Under the pieces are notes generated by a model that saw only the letters and a list, made by a program, of their open reading frames with translations, searched no databases and was not told the origin of the DNA. A stretch of 64,000 bases of DNA, taken from the NCBI GenBank assembly GCA_025499625.1, contig JAFMVD010000015.1, positions 42,111-106,110 of the forward strand, in the 5' to 3' direction. This document shows positions 51,577-61,406 of the stretch, piece after piece. Within the stretch, counting starts at the first letter, position 1; each line of letters begins with the position of its first letter. The position numbers were made by a program, and so were the translations under genes. The DNA comes from Carboxylicivirga fragile (GTDB lineage: Bacteria; Bacteroidota; Bacteroidia; Bacteroidales; Marinilabiliaceae).

Positions 51577-54500
51577 ATGTCTGATAAGCCTAATACAGCA
51601 AACGAAAAAAATATTCAACTCGAAGAAGGAACTTATGAAATAATTAAGAACCGATTGAGAAAAAATGCTGATGATCTGGGGCAAAGGCTTGATAAGCTCA
51701 ATGTTTCACGAAAAGAAGTGTTTGGTTCCATCGAGAGTTCACTGGTTGCCACTGATCGTATTAGCACACAAAATAATTGTTCGCCCGTTGATATGGTATC
51801 CATTGGAAGTTCAATGATATTTGGTTACAATGTGATTATTGGTCTTAAAACCAAAACATCTTTGGACGATGTGTTTAGTATATATTCATATGAGGATCGT
51901 AAGTTTTCAGAACAAAGTTTGTCACTGATTGAGGATGATCAATTTTTAAGTGACTTTGAGAACCTATATGAGTATTATAAAACAACACGATTTATCAAGT
52001 TTGCAAGCATAGGGCCACATCTGTATATGGTTTTTCAGATCGGAAAAAAAACGGATGATATTAAGGCTTTTAAATGGTTGGTAAAGGGAGATAAGTTAGA
52101 ATATAAAGGTAATCGGCATACACATGAATTTGTTTTTCCCGATCAGCACGAGTTTCAATGGACAAAGGCAACGCGCGAGCAGTATGTTTATGGCGAACAT
52201 CCACATGTATCCATCGAAGATATTGTTTTTGTAGAGGCTGTTGGAGGCGATCTTACCATTAAAATTGAAGACAATACGGATAGCGGTTTAGGTATTTATG
52301 CCGAGGAGGTTGAAGTGCCTGATCAAACCCTAGATGATTCCGAAATTCATTATGCCATTGTTGGCAATTTAGTTGTGATACGCATATTGCCCTATAAGGA
52401 AAAGGACTTTCGATATTTTGTATACAACTCAAAAGTACAAGAGGTCAAACGAATTGATGCGCTTGAAGATTCCTGTGTATTATTGCCAGATGATCAAGGT
52501 TTGATTTTTGCCAATGGTTATTATTTGCAAAACGGACAGTTCAAGGTGTTTGATGGTGATTTTGACAACCTGATGTTTGAGCGTAAAGTAGCATCATTTA
52601 ATGGTGAGGATTTTCTATATGTCTTTTTCAATCAGGAAGTAGGTACTTACGTCTTGCTCATTTATAATTTAATCAATCAAAAGATTGAAACGCCGCTTAT
52701 TTGTAATGGTTACTCTATGTTTGATAATGGTGAATTGTGCTATTTTAAAGGACATGAAGAAGCCAGTAAGCATCATACCATACAAGTATGGACAACGCCA
52801 TTCATGACTTCTGACCACCAATTACCTGCCTCTAATAATTCGCGCCTTTATAAAATTGGAAATAAAGATGTGGTAAAGGCAATGGCGGAGTGTCGTGAAG
52901 TTATGTTGCTGGTAAATAAGGATGAAAGTTATAATGATGTATACGGCGATTTAGTTAAGCAGTGTACATCCATTGTAGATTCGTATTACTGGTTGGCCGA
53001 AACTGATGCCTTCGACATTAAAAGTCCTTTGTTGGAAATTAAGAAATCGGCTTTTTCAGCAATAAGTGAATATGAGAAAGTACGCAGCATCAGAAAAAGT
53101 ACAACAGATAGTGTAAACGATGCAGAAGTCAAGGTAAAGGAGATTTTCAGACATATTAGTTCTCAGAATATAACTGACATAGATCGTTATGTGCAGTTGT
53201 TGGCTGATTTGCGTGCTGTTAGAGGTGAAATAATAAGCTTGCAGGAACTTCGCTATGTTGATCTGGATTTTGTAAAAGAACTGGAGCAGTCTGTCGAAGA
53301 GAAGACCCACCGTTTATCACAGGACTGTGTTACCTTCTTGCTTCGAGACGAGGCCTTGGATGCCTACGAGCAAAAGGTTGAGAAAATTCGTTCATCAGTC
53401 GGCGAAATTGCTAAAGTAAGTGAAGCTGATGATCTTTCCGAAGAAATTGTGAAGCTGGCAGGTCAGTTGGAAATGTTGATTGATATTGTAAGTAACCTAA
53501 AGATTGATGATGCTACTCAAACTACACAAATCATCAATAATATCTCGGCTGTATACTCCCAGTTTAATATTATAAAAGCCGATTTAAAGAAACAGCGCAA
53601 AGGATTAAGAGCCGTTGAGGCGAAAGCAGAGTTTGCTTCTCAACTTCGATTGGTTGAGCAGGGCATGCTTAATTACCTCGATCTTTGTGATTCTCCTGGT
53701 AAGGCTGATGAATATCTTTCAAAACTTATGGTACAGCTCGAAGAGTTGGAAGGTAAGTTTTCTGATTTTGAAGAGTTCATGGAATCCATCACGCAAAAAC
53801 GTGAGCAGGTTTATAATGCCTTCGAATCGAAAAAGTTGAGTTTGGTTGAGAAACGCAACCGAAAAACAACGGCACTTCAATCTTCAGCAGAGCGCATACT
53901 TAAAGCCATTCGTAATCGTGTTTCAAAGTTTAAAGAGATAAATGAAGTGAATGGTTATTTTGCTTCGGATTTAATGATTGAGAAAGTTCGTGATGTAATA
54001 ACTGAGCTGAAAGAGCTGGATGATAACATTAAAGCGGATGATCTTGAAAGTAAATTAAAATCACTTAAGGAAGAAACAGTAAGGCAACTAAAGGATAAGC
54101 AGGAGTTGTTTGAAGATGGGTCCAATATTATAAAGTTTGGAAATCATAAATTCTCGGTTAATACTCAAAACCTTGAATTGTCGATGATTAACAAGGATGG
54201 TGAAATGTACTATCACCTAAGTAGTACTAACTTTTTTGAGCAAGTTCGTGACGAAAGCTTTTTAGCTACCAAAGAAATATGGAATCAAGTGTTGCCATCG
54301 GAAGATAAGAATGTGTATCGTTCCGAATTTTTGGCCTATCAAATTTATACGATGTCACTTGAACAGACAGAGGGCAGTGCATCTCTAAAAGAATTAAAAG
54401 AAAAGGATGAGACTCAATTGCAGGAATATGTGCAGGGTGTTATGTCATTGCGATACAACGAAGGTTACTCCAAAGGGGTTCACGATGTGGATGCTGCTTT

Positions 54501-56472
54501 GATATTAAGGCAAATGCTTAATGTGTATTTTAATGCTGGTTTGCTGCGCTTCTCTGCTGATGCGCGTGCTATGGCTGAGTATTTTTGGAATGCCCATTGC
54601 GATGAAGTTCTTAAGTCAGATTTGAACAATAACCTGAAAGGGGCTGGTTTGATTTTGCAGGTTTTTCCGGATACTAAACAGTTCAATTATTTGCTTGATG
54701 TGCTCGAAAAGCACTTATGTGAATTTAATAATGAGGAGCAATTGTTTGATGCTGAGTTAATCAAAGATGCTGCTTCATACCTGCTGTATCAAATTGCAAA
54801 AGAGGATAACTTTATTTTATCGAAGGAGGCATCTGTTCTGTTTGATGGGTTTCAAGATTACCTTAGAAAGAATCGTGCAAGCAAACAGTTTAAAGCTTCT
54901 GTTGAACCCTTGAAAGAAGATAAGTCCAATGCCTATCGCTTGATTCGCAACTGGGTTTCAGCCTATTTTGATGTTGAGAAAAAAGATACGCAATACCTTA
55001 ACGAAGTAAGTATAAGTCTGCTGTTGGATTCAAGGAAGGACAAAACTTTAATAAATCAATCCGTTAAGTGTCAGCTTGAAGGTTTAAAAGGGAGTCATAA
55101 TTTGCTACATGGAAAAGCTTATTCTTTTGACTTTAATGAGTTTGTGTCGCGCCTTAAGCACTTTGTTACTATTAAAACGACTTTGTATACGCAATATACA
55201 AGACAGAAGAAACAACTAACCGAGCAATTTGCCGATGACTTACGATTACATGAATTTAAACCGCGTGTATTGTCTTCATTTGTACGTAATAAGTTAATCG
55301 ATAAAGTTTATTTTCCTCTTATTGGTAATAACCTGGCAAAGCAGATAGGAGCAGAGGGAGCTGGTAAACGTACCGATTTAATGGGTATGTTGTTATTAAT
55401 ATCGCCTCCGGGATATGGTAAAACCACCTTAATGGAATATTTGGCCAGTCGATTGGGTATTATATTCATGAAAATAAATGGGCCGTCTATTGGTCACGTA
55501 ATCACATCACTCGATCCATCTGAGGCGGTTAATGCCGCTGCGCGTGAAGAGTTGGAAAAACTAAATCTGGCTTTTGAAATGGGAGATAATGTGATGATTT
55601 ATCTGGACGATATTCAGCATTGTAATCCTGAATTTTTACAGAAGTTTATATCGCTTTGTGATGCCCAGCGTAAGGTTGAAGGTGTGTATAAGGGTAAGAG
55701 TAAAACTTATGACTTTAGAGGTAAAAAGGTTTGCGTGGTAATGGCTGGTAACCCTTATACCGAAAGTGGTGATAAGTTTAAGATACCTGATATGTTAGCC
55801 AACCGTGCCGATATTTATAATATTGGAGATATCATTGGTGGATCGGACGAGGAATTTAAAATGAGTTATATCGAGAATTCCCTTACCTCGAATCCTGTTT
55901 TAAATAAACTATCAAGCAAAAGCCAGGCGGACTTATATACGCTTATTTCAATAGCTGAAACAGGACAAAAGGATGGGCATGAGTTTGAGGCTGCACATAC
56001 GCCTGAAGAAATTAATGACTACGTAGATGTGTTGAAGAAGTTGATTAAGGCGCGTGATGTAATACTAAAAGTGAATTTGGAGTATATTTCTTCTGCAGCA
56101 CAAGCCGATGAATATCGTACTGAGCCTGCATTTAAGTTGCAAGGATCCTATCGCGATATGAATAAGATATCGGAAAAGATATTGCCGATTATGAATGAGG
56201 AAGAGTTGAATACTTTGTTATTATCGCATTATAGAAATGAGGCGCAAACATTAACCACGGGTGCGGAAGCAAACATGCTTAAATTTAAAGAATTATATGG
56301 CGTGTTGAATGAAGAAGATAAGCTGCGTTGGACAGAAGTTAAAGAAGCTTTCGTTCGAAATAATAAACTGAAGGGACTAGGTGAAGATGGTCAAACCGCC
56401 AACGTTTTAATTCAGATGGAAGAAATTGCTAAGGGTGTGCTTGGAATCAAAGATGAGTTGGGACGTAAATAA
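51577..56472 (+). CDS. 1631-residue MoxR-like AAA+ ATPase with propeller and coiled-coil regions
   Basis: Cytosolic giant protein. Residues about 60-430 are beta-rich and may be a propeller (many short repeated strands such as HLYMVFQIG and YVLLIYNLINQ). Residues about 480-870 are coiled coil. After a further helical region comes a MoxR-like AAA+ module: Walker A SPPGYGKTT with Lys1282, Walker B YLDDIQ with Asp1344-Asp1345, and sensor region VVMAGNPYTESGD. The C-terminal helices follow. Similar large ATPases next to flotillin and PspA genes are often annotated as 'DNA repair ATPase', a label not supported by any motif visible here. A role as motor of a membrane complex is inferred from context. 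Confidence 0.85.
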   Translation: MSDKPNTANEKNIQLEEGTYEIIKNRLRKNADDLGQRLDKLNVSRKEVFGSIESSLVATDRISTQNNCSPVDMVSIGSSMIFGYNVIIGLKTKTSLDDVFSIYSYEDRKFSEQSLSLIEDDQFLSDFENLYEYYKTTRFIKFASIGPHLYMVFQIGKKTDDIKAFKWLVKGDKLEYKGNRHTHEFVFPDQHEFQWTKATREQYVYGEHPHVSIEDIVFVEAVGGDLTIKIEDNTDSGLGIYAEEVEVPDQTLDDSEIHYAIVGNLVVIRILPYKEKDFRYFVYNSKVQEVKRIDALEDSCVLLPDDQGLIFANGYYLQNGQFKVFDGDFDNLMFERKVASFNGEDFLYVFFNQEVGTYVLLIYNLINQKIETPLICNGYSMFDNGELCYFKGHEEASKHHTIQVWTTPFMTSDHQLPASNNSRLYKIGNKDVVKAMAECREVMLLVNKDESYNDVYGDLVKQCTSIVDSYYWLAETDAFDIKSPLLEIKKSAFSAISEYEKVRSIRKSTTDSVNDAEVKVKEIFRHISSQNITDIDRYVQLLADLRAVRGEIISLQELRYVDLDFVKELEQSVEEKTHRLSQDCVTFLLRDEALDAYEQKVEKIRSSVGEIAKVSEADDLSEEIVKLAGQLEMLIDIVSNLKIDDATQTTQIINNISAVYSQFNIIKADLKKQRKGLRAVEAKAEFASQLRLVEQGMLNYLDLCDSPGKADEYLSKLMVQLEELEGKFSDFEEFMESITQKREQVYNAFESKKLSLVEKRNRKTTALQSSAERILKAIRNRVSKFKEINEVNGYFASDLMIEKVRDVITELKELDDNIKADDLESKLKSLKEETVRQLKDKQELFEDGSNIIKFGNHKFSVNTQNLELSMINKDGEMYYHLSSTNFFEQVRDESFLATKEIWNQVLPSEDKNVYRSEFLAYQIYTMSLEQTEGSASLKELKEKDETQLQEYVQGVMSLRYNEGYSKGVHDVDAALILRQMLNVYFNAGLLRFSADARAMAEYFWNAHCDEVLKSDLNNNLKGAGLILQVFPDTKQFNYLLDVLEKHLCEFNNEEQLFDAELIKDAASYLLYQIAKEDNFILSKEASVLFDGFQDYLRKNRASKQFKASVEPLKEDKSNAYRLIRNWVSAYFDVEKKDTQYLNEVSISLLLDSRKDKTLINQSVKCQLEGLKGSHNLLHGKAYSFDFNEFVSRLKHFVTIKTTLYTQYTRQKKQLTEQFADDLRLHEFKPRVLSSFVRNKLIDKVYFPLIGNNLAKQIGAEGAGKRTDLMGMLLLISPPGYGKTTLMEYLASRLGIIFMKINGPSIGHVITSLDPSEAVNAAAREELEKLNLAFEMGDNVMIYLDDIQHCNPEFLQKFISLCDAQRKVEGVYKGKSKTYDFRGKKVCVVMAGNPYTESGDKFKIPDMLANRADIYNIGDIIGGSDEEFKMSYIENSLTSNPVLNKLSSKSQADLYTLISIAETGQKDGHEFEAAHTPEEINDYVDVLKKLIKARDVILKVNLEYISSAAQADEYRTEPAFKLQGSYRDMNKISEKILPIMNEEELNTLLLSHYRNEAQTLTTGAEANMLKFKELYGVLNEEDKLRWTEVKEAFVRNNKLKGLGEDGQTANVLIQMEEIAKGVLGIKDELGRK

Positions 56473-56519
56473 TTAAGTGTTGTTATAACCTATTAGGGTC
56501 TTTAATCGTTATAAACTGT

Positions 56520-57152
56520 ATGAAAGCGCCATATTATATTTTTACACTTGTTTTGCTTTTTACCTGGCTTAGTTCATCTACTTCTCAAGATGTTAAAAAA
56601 GTTACGCGTAATTATGGTTTTTTCAAAGAGGTGTATTCTCATGTTAAACCAGATACAAGTATTAAAGAGGGGAGTTACCGATTGTTCTATAAACACCAAC
56701 TAATTGAGGATGGTAATTATAGAAATGGTAAAAGAATAGGACAGTGGCAATATTATAGTTTTAATAATCTGTTGGAATATGAGTATGATTTCGATTCGGA
56801 TTCAATTGTCAGAATAGGAAGTAATAACAGAATTATTTCATCTGTTCGAACACCTTGCTTTTATAAAGGCAGTCCTTTGATTCCATATCTTTTTATGGTC
56901 GATCATGTTAATTATCCCGAAAAAGCGGTTGATGAAGACATCAGTGGTAGGATAGTGCTTAATTTAATGATTGATAAGAATGGTAAGGTTTATGGCTACT
57001 ACATATCTGAGAAATTACATCCTCTTATTGATAAGGCAGTTTTAAAGGTTGCATCGGATTTGCCCGATGAATGGGAGTTTCTATCTGCCACAAGAAATGG
57101 AGCTCCCATAAAGAGTGAGTATATTATTCCTCTCGAATTCGAAATAGATTAA
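56520..57152 (+). CDS. exported protein with MORN-like repeats and TonB C-terminal domain
   Basis: 210 residues with a signal peptide (MKAPYYIFTLVLLFTWLSSSTS). Residues about 45-85 contain MORN-like segments (GSYRLFYKHQLIEDGNYRNGKRIGQWQYYS). The last 80 residues resemble the TonB C-terminal domain: NYPEKAVDEDISGRIVLNLMIDKNGKVYGYYI. There is no transmembrane/Pro-rich TonB spacer, so it is not an energy transducer in the strict sense. The stop codon overlaps that of the convergent kinase gene by four bases. Confidence 0.8.
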   Translation: MKAPYYIFTLVLLFTWLSSSTSQDVKKVTRNYGFFKEVYSHVKPDTSIKEGSYRLFYKHQLIEDGNYRNGKRIGQWQYYSFNNLLEYEYDFDSDSIVRIGSNNRIISSVRTPCFYKGSPLIPYLFMVDHVNYPEKAVDEDISGRIVLNLMIDKNGKVYGYYISEKLHPLIDKAVLKVASDLPDEWEFLSATRNGAPIKSEYIIPLEFEID

Positions 57153-59155
57153 CTCTGTATCAAATCGTTAATAAATAACATTAGATCTTGGGAATTTGAT
57201 AATACTCTGCCTTTATCCTCTTCGATTGGCGAATAAATAACATTTGTATTACCCTTTTCATATAGTAATATTGGATACTGTTTTTGAACTTGTTCTTCCT
57301 CAAATTGCTTAAGACTTAGATCGTGAGGAGTTTCAAGAATGATTACAGCAATGTCATTTGATTCTGGAATGTGTTGCAGAGCCTCTTTGCTATACACACA
57401 AATCCTTTGGTGTGTTGGAATAAATGATAAGTGGCTCGATACTTCATCATTATTTCGGTAGATAAGAATCCTTGGTTTATTGAGCTCCGAAAGGTGCGCT
57501 ATATTGTATTGGGGTATTGTTAGGCGAAAAGTTGAGCCGGCATCTTCCTTTGATTTTAGCCATAAATAACCACCAAGAGACTTCGTCAGGTGTTGGCATA
57601 TACTTAAGCCCAGACCAGCACCTCCAAAGTCGCGAGAGTTTTCGTCATTGGCTTGCCTGAACTTTTGAAATATACTCGAGGTTTTTTCTTTGGGAATGCC
57701 AATACCAGTATCCGATACCATAAATTCAATGGAGCCATCTTTTTGGTATGTGCTTTTTACACGTATTTCTCCCTTGTAAGTAAATTTTACGGCGTTGTTT
57801 ATTAATTGTCGTAACACTTGTTCAACTCTGTACTGGTCGGTTTCAATAATTGGTGCTGACTCTTCAATTGTGGGATAGTCAATGATAAACTCAACATTTG
57901 ACTGATTTTGAAGAAGGTTTTTGGCATATTCTTCTAGGGAATGGAAGAGTTCATTTACACTCAGATCCTCATTTTTGAGTTTTATTATGCCAGACTCAAT
58001 TTTAGAAAACTCCATAATGTCGTTGATCAGATTAAGGAGATTGTTGGCGCTGGATTTTATGATGTTATGAAATTCTTTTCGTTCAAGGTTTGATATCTGA
58101 TCATCACACATCAATTCGGTAAATCCCATGATACTGTTCATTGGAGTTCTGATTTCATGCGACATATTTGCCAGGAATGATGATTTTAAGCGATCCGATT
58201 CTTCCGCCTTTCTTTTAGCTTCTTTCATTTCGGTTTCGATCCGAACCTTCTCCGAAACATCTTTAATTAGAAAGAAATGAACGTTGGTACCATAATAGTC
58301 AATTTCGAAAGTGCTGATGCTAACCGGAACCTCATTGTTATTTTGAGTTATTAAATGATTAATAGTTCTAAGTTTATCGTGTTCATTGTTTGGGTTGAAA
58401 CGATCTTGCATCAGGTCGTGTTGATAGCCTGGCGTAAAGTCAAGAATCCGTTTGTTTTTTAAAGAATTATAATCTATTTCTAATAATTCACAGGCTGCTA
58501 TATTAGCTTCCAGTATATGGCCTTCGTAATCTTCAACCAATAAAGCAAGGTTAGTTTTGTCTATAATCTCTTTAAAATATTTTTTTCTAAACTCAATATC
58601 ACTCAGGTTACTTTCAATGTGTGTAATGTTTTCAATTACAATGCTGCAAAGTGATACTTGCAGGTTTTCGAGAATAATAGGTTTAGTGGTAATTTTTAAG
58701 GAAGAATGATTAACATGATTTATGGTGTAGCTTTTTTCCCTGTTTAAAGATATGTCGATGTCACTGACATTAATTTTTAATGCTTCGTGCCAAATTTGTT
58801 GAAATAGCTCATTTCTGTTTTTACCACATTGAGCAATAAACTGCACATTACTAACACTGATTCGCCCCTCCGAATTTACTATGCAGGCTGAATATGGAAT
58901 GTGATTAACTATTTGGTAAAGGATGGTGCCAATGTCGGTTGATCTGGTTGAGGTGTGTTGGTTCAAGGAGTGAAGCTTCTGAGATAGGTTCTTGTTTCCT
59001 TTTCGATAGTAGGTATAGATAATAAATGCAACTAACGCTGAAAGTAGCAGCGTTACACCAATGCTTAACATATGCGTCAAGTTAAAACCCGAGCTAATGG
59101 TAGAAGCATTTTGTGGATGCAGGGCTGTGATTGCTATGTTATGAATAGGTTTCAA
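57149..59155 (-). CDS. PAS-domain membrane histidine kinase
   Basis: 668 residues. A transmembrane segment at residues 29-51 (MLSIGVTLLLSALVAFIIY) is followed by PAS domains (about 70-190 and 200-310), a HisKA domain with His333 in NMSHEIRTPMNS, and an HATPase domain with DTGIGIPKEK and GAGLGLSI. The last 100 residues may be a degraded receiver-like domain: ILIYRNNDEVSSHLSFI and VIILETPHD, but the phospho-acceptor Asp is not evident. The start codon is TTG at 59155; no upstream ATG is in frame, while an internal Met29 is possible. Partner regulator not adjacent. Confidence 0.88.
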   Translation of the reverse strand: MKPIHNIAITALHPQNASTISSGFNLTHMLSIGVTLLLSALVAFIIYTYYRKGNKNLSQKLHSLNQHTSTRSTDIGTILYQIVNHIPYSACIVNSEGRISVSNVQFIAQCGKNRNELFQQIWHEALKINVSDIDISLNREKSYTINHVNHSSLKITTKPIILENLQVSLCSIVIENITHIESNLSDIEFRKKYFKEIIDKTNLALLVEDYEGHILEANIAACELLEIDYNSLKNKRILDFTPGYQHDLMQDRFNPNNEHDKLRTINHLITQNNNEVPVSISTFEIDYYGTNVHFFLIKDVSEKVRIETEMKEAKRKAEESDRLKSSFLANMSHEIRTPMNSIMGFTELMCDDQISNLERKEFHNIIKSSANNLLNLINDIMEFSKIESGIIKLKNEDLSVNELFHSLEEYAKNLLQNQSNVEFIIDYPTIEESAPIIETDQYRVEQVLRQLINNAVKFTYKGEIRVKSTYQKDGSIEFMVSDTGIGIPKEKTSSIFQKFRQANDENSRDFGGAGLGLSICQHLTKSLGGYLWLKSKEDAGSTFRLTIPQYNIAHLSELNKPRILIYRNNDEVSSHLSFIPTHQRICVYSKEALQHIPESNDIAVIILETPHDLSLKQFEEEQVQKQYPILLYEKGNTNVIYSPIEEDKGRVLSNSQDLMLFINDLIQS

Positions 59156-59379
59156 ATGTTGAATGCTTTAATTAAAATGTTTTCATATAATCCCTTACAT
59201 GAATAGCTTTGGTTTTGAATTAACAAAATTATAACAATTGATTATATGTAGAAACATTCAAATATTTAAAAATAGTTATAGTCAGTTAAGTTATTAAATA
59301 ATGTGTTAAAAATAAATTTTTTAATGCATAAACTGATATAGATACCTCAATCGGGTATTCACCTAAAGCATATCTTTAT

Positions 59380-59387
59380 TACCTTTG
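59380..59387 (+). promoter_or_regulatory. -7 box for argS
   Basis: TACCTTTG matches TAnnTTTG, 42 bases before the start at 59429. No clear -33. The 273-base divergent region also contains a TAATTTTG box on minus (59231-59224) for the kinase gene. Confidence 0.5.
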
Positions 59388-59428
59388 CAACTTCTATAAA
59401 TATAGCTTACTCGTAATAATATTGAATA

Positions 59429-61222
59429 ATGGGAATTGAGAATCAATTAAAAACATCTGTAGTAAAAGCAGTTAAAGAACTGTATGGAGCCGAAATAGCA
59501 TTGGAGTCGATTCAATTGCAGGTTACTCGAAAAGATATGAAGGGCGATTATACCATTGTGGTATTTCCATTATTAAAGGTTTCTAAAAAAAATCCGGTTG
59601 AAACTGGAAACGAATTGGGAGCTTTTATTAAAAATGATTGTCAAAATGTATCGGAATTTGATGTAATAAAAGGATTCTTAAATATTCAGTTATCGCATGC
59701 TTATTGGATTGATTTTCTTAATAAGATAGGAAATGACGATAGTTACGGGATTAAAAAAGTAACGGATGAATCATCGCAGGTGATGATTGAATACTCTTCA
59801 CCTAATACAAATAAACCACTTCATTTAGGACATATCCGTAACAACTTATTAGGATATTCTCTATCTCGCATTGTTGAAGCCAATGGTAACAAGGTTGTGA
59901 AAACTAATATCGTTAACGACCGAGGTATACATATTTGTAAATCGATGTTGGCTTGGAAGAAGTGGGGAGAAGGTCAAACTCCGGAATCAACGGGTAAAAA
60001 GGGTGATCACTTAGTTGGTGATTACTATGTACGTTTTGATCAGGAATTAAAGAAAGAGCAAGCAGCTTTAATTGCAGATGGTGCAAGCAAAGAAGAAGCT
60101 GAGGCTAGCTCTCCGTTGATGAAGGAAGCTCGCGAAATGCTTTTGAAGTGGGAAGCTAACGATCCTGAAGTATATGCGCTTTGGGAGCAATTAAATAAAT
60201 GGGTTTATAGTGGTTTTGCTACTACCTATGAAACCATGGGTGTTGATTTTGATAAAATCTATTACGAATCGGATACCTATAAAACTGGTCGTGACATGGT
60301 GCTCGGCGGGGTTGAGAAAGGTGTATTCGAGAAACGCGAAGATAACAGTGTTTGGGCTGATCTTGAGAAAGATGGCTTAGACGAGAAATTGTTGCTACGC
60401 GCCGATGGAACCAGTGTGTACATGACTCAGGATATCGGAACGGCTAAATTGCGTTTTGATGATTATAAGATTGATGAAATGGTTTATGTGGTTGGTAACG
60501 AACAGAATTACCACTTTAAAGTACTCGCTATTTTATTAGATCGTCTGGGTTTTGATTGGGGTAAAGATTTGGTTCATTTCAGCTATGGTATGGTTGAATT
60601 ACCCGAAGGTAAAATGAAGTCGCGTGAAGGAACAGTTGTAGATGCTGATGATTTAATGGCAGCTATGATTGATACGGCGCGTGATATGTCGAAGGAGCTC
60701 GGTAAATTGGAAGGTTATTCTGAGGAAGAAGCTGAAAAAGTATATAAAACCATTGCCTTAGGAGCCTTGAAATATTTTATTTTAAAGGTTGATCCTCGTA
60801 AGAATATGACCTTTGACCCTAAGGAATCAATTGATTTTAATGGTAATACCGGACCATTTATTCAGTATACTTATGCACGTATTCAATCTATTGGACGTAA
60901 GGCTGCTGATAAAGGATTTTCAATTCCTGATTGTATTGATTCTACCACTATTTTAAGTGATAAAGAAGTGCAATTAATGTCGATGTTGGCTAATTTTCCA
61001 TCGGTAGTGAAGGAGGCTGGTAAGGTATATAGTCCGGCTGTAATTGCTAACTATATTTATGATATGGCAAAAGAGTTCAATCAGTTTTATCACGACTCGC
61101 CAATTGCTGTTGAGGAAAACGAAGCTATCCGATCAATGCGTTTGTTCCTGTGTAAAAGTGTTGGACAAGCCATTAAAAATGGAATGTGGATGCTGGGAAT
61201 AGATGTGCCTGAAAGAATGTAA
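59429..61222 (+). CDS. argS: arginine-tRNA ligase
   Basis: 597-residue class I enzyme. The HIGH motif is PLHLGHIRNNLLG, the KMSKS-type motif is GKMKSREGTVVD, and the N-terminal Add-1 domain and C-terminal DALR domain (FNQFYHDSPIAV) are present. Normal length. Monocistronic between its -7 box and the terminator at 61243. Confidence 0.97.
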   Translation: MGIENQLKTSVVKAVKELYGAEIALESIQLQVTRKDMKGDYTIVVFPLLKVSKKNPVETGNELGAFIKNDCQNVSEFDVIKGFLNIQLSHAYWIDFLNKIGNDDSYGIKKVTDESSQVMIEYSSPNTNKPLHLGHIRNNLLGYSLSRIVEANGNKVVKTNIVNDRGIHICKSMLAWKKWGEGQTPESTGKKGDHLVGDYYVRFDQELKKEQAALIADGASKEEAEASSPLMKEAREMLLKWEANDPEVYALWEQLNKWVYSGFATTYETMGVDFDKIYYESDTYKTGRDMVLGGVEKGVFEKREDNSVWADLEKDGLDEKLLLRADGTSVYMTQDIGTAKLRFDDYKIDEMVYVVGNEQNYHFKVLAILLDRLGFDWGKDLVHFSYGMVELPEGKMKSREGTVVDADDLMAAMIDTARDMSKELGKLEGYSEEEAEKVYKTIALGALKYFILKVDPRKNMTFDPKESIDFNGNTGPFIQYTYARIQSIGRKAADKGFSIPDCIDSTTILSDKEVQLMSMLANFPSVVKEAGKVYSPAVIANYIYDMAKEFNQFYHDSPIAVEENEAIRSMRLFLCKSVGQAIKNGMWMLGIDVPERM

Positions 61223-61242
61223 TTTATACATCATATATTTGG

Positions 61243-61268
61243 AAAAGCTTCCTCAGGGAAGCTTTTTT
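61243..61268 (+). terminator. terminator of argS
   Basis: AAAAGCTTCC and GGAAGCTTTT form a 10-base-pair stem with a four-base TCAG loop and a T tract. Confidence 0.9.
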
Positions 61269-61406
61269 TGTTTCTTCTTATATGATCAGTTCGATAAATA
61301 ATTGATATTTTTGATTGAAGAAAGTGAGATTATTAAAAAAGTTATGAATTAAAGCAATATTGAGCTTAACCCCAACGTTGCATTAGAGGACGTAAAACTT
61401 AGAAAT

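Noticed and set aside
51577..56472. DNA repair function for the giant ATPase
   Set aside because: No nuclease, helicase or DNA-binding motif is visible; the neighbourhood points to the membrane instead.
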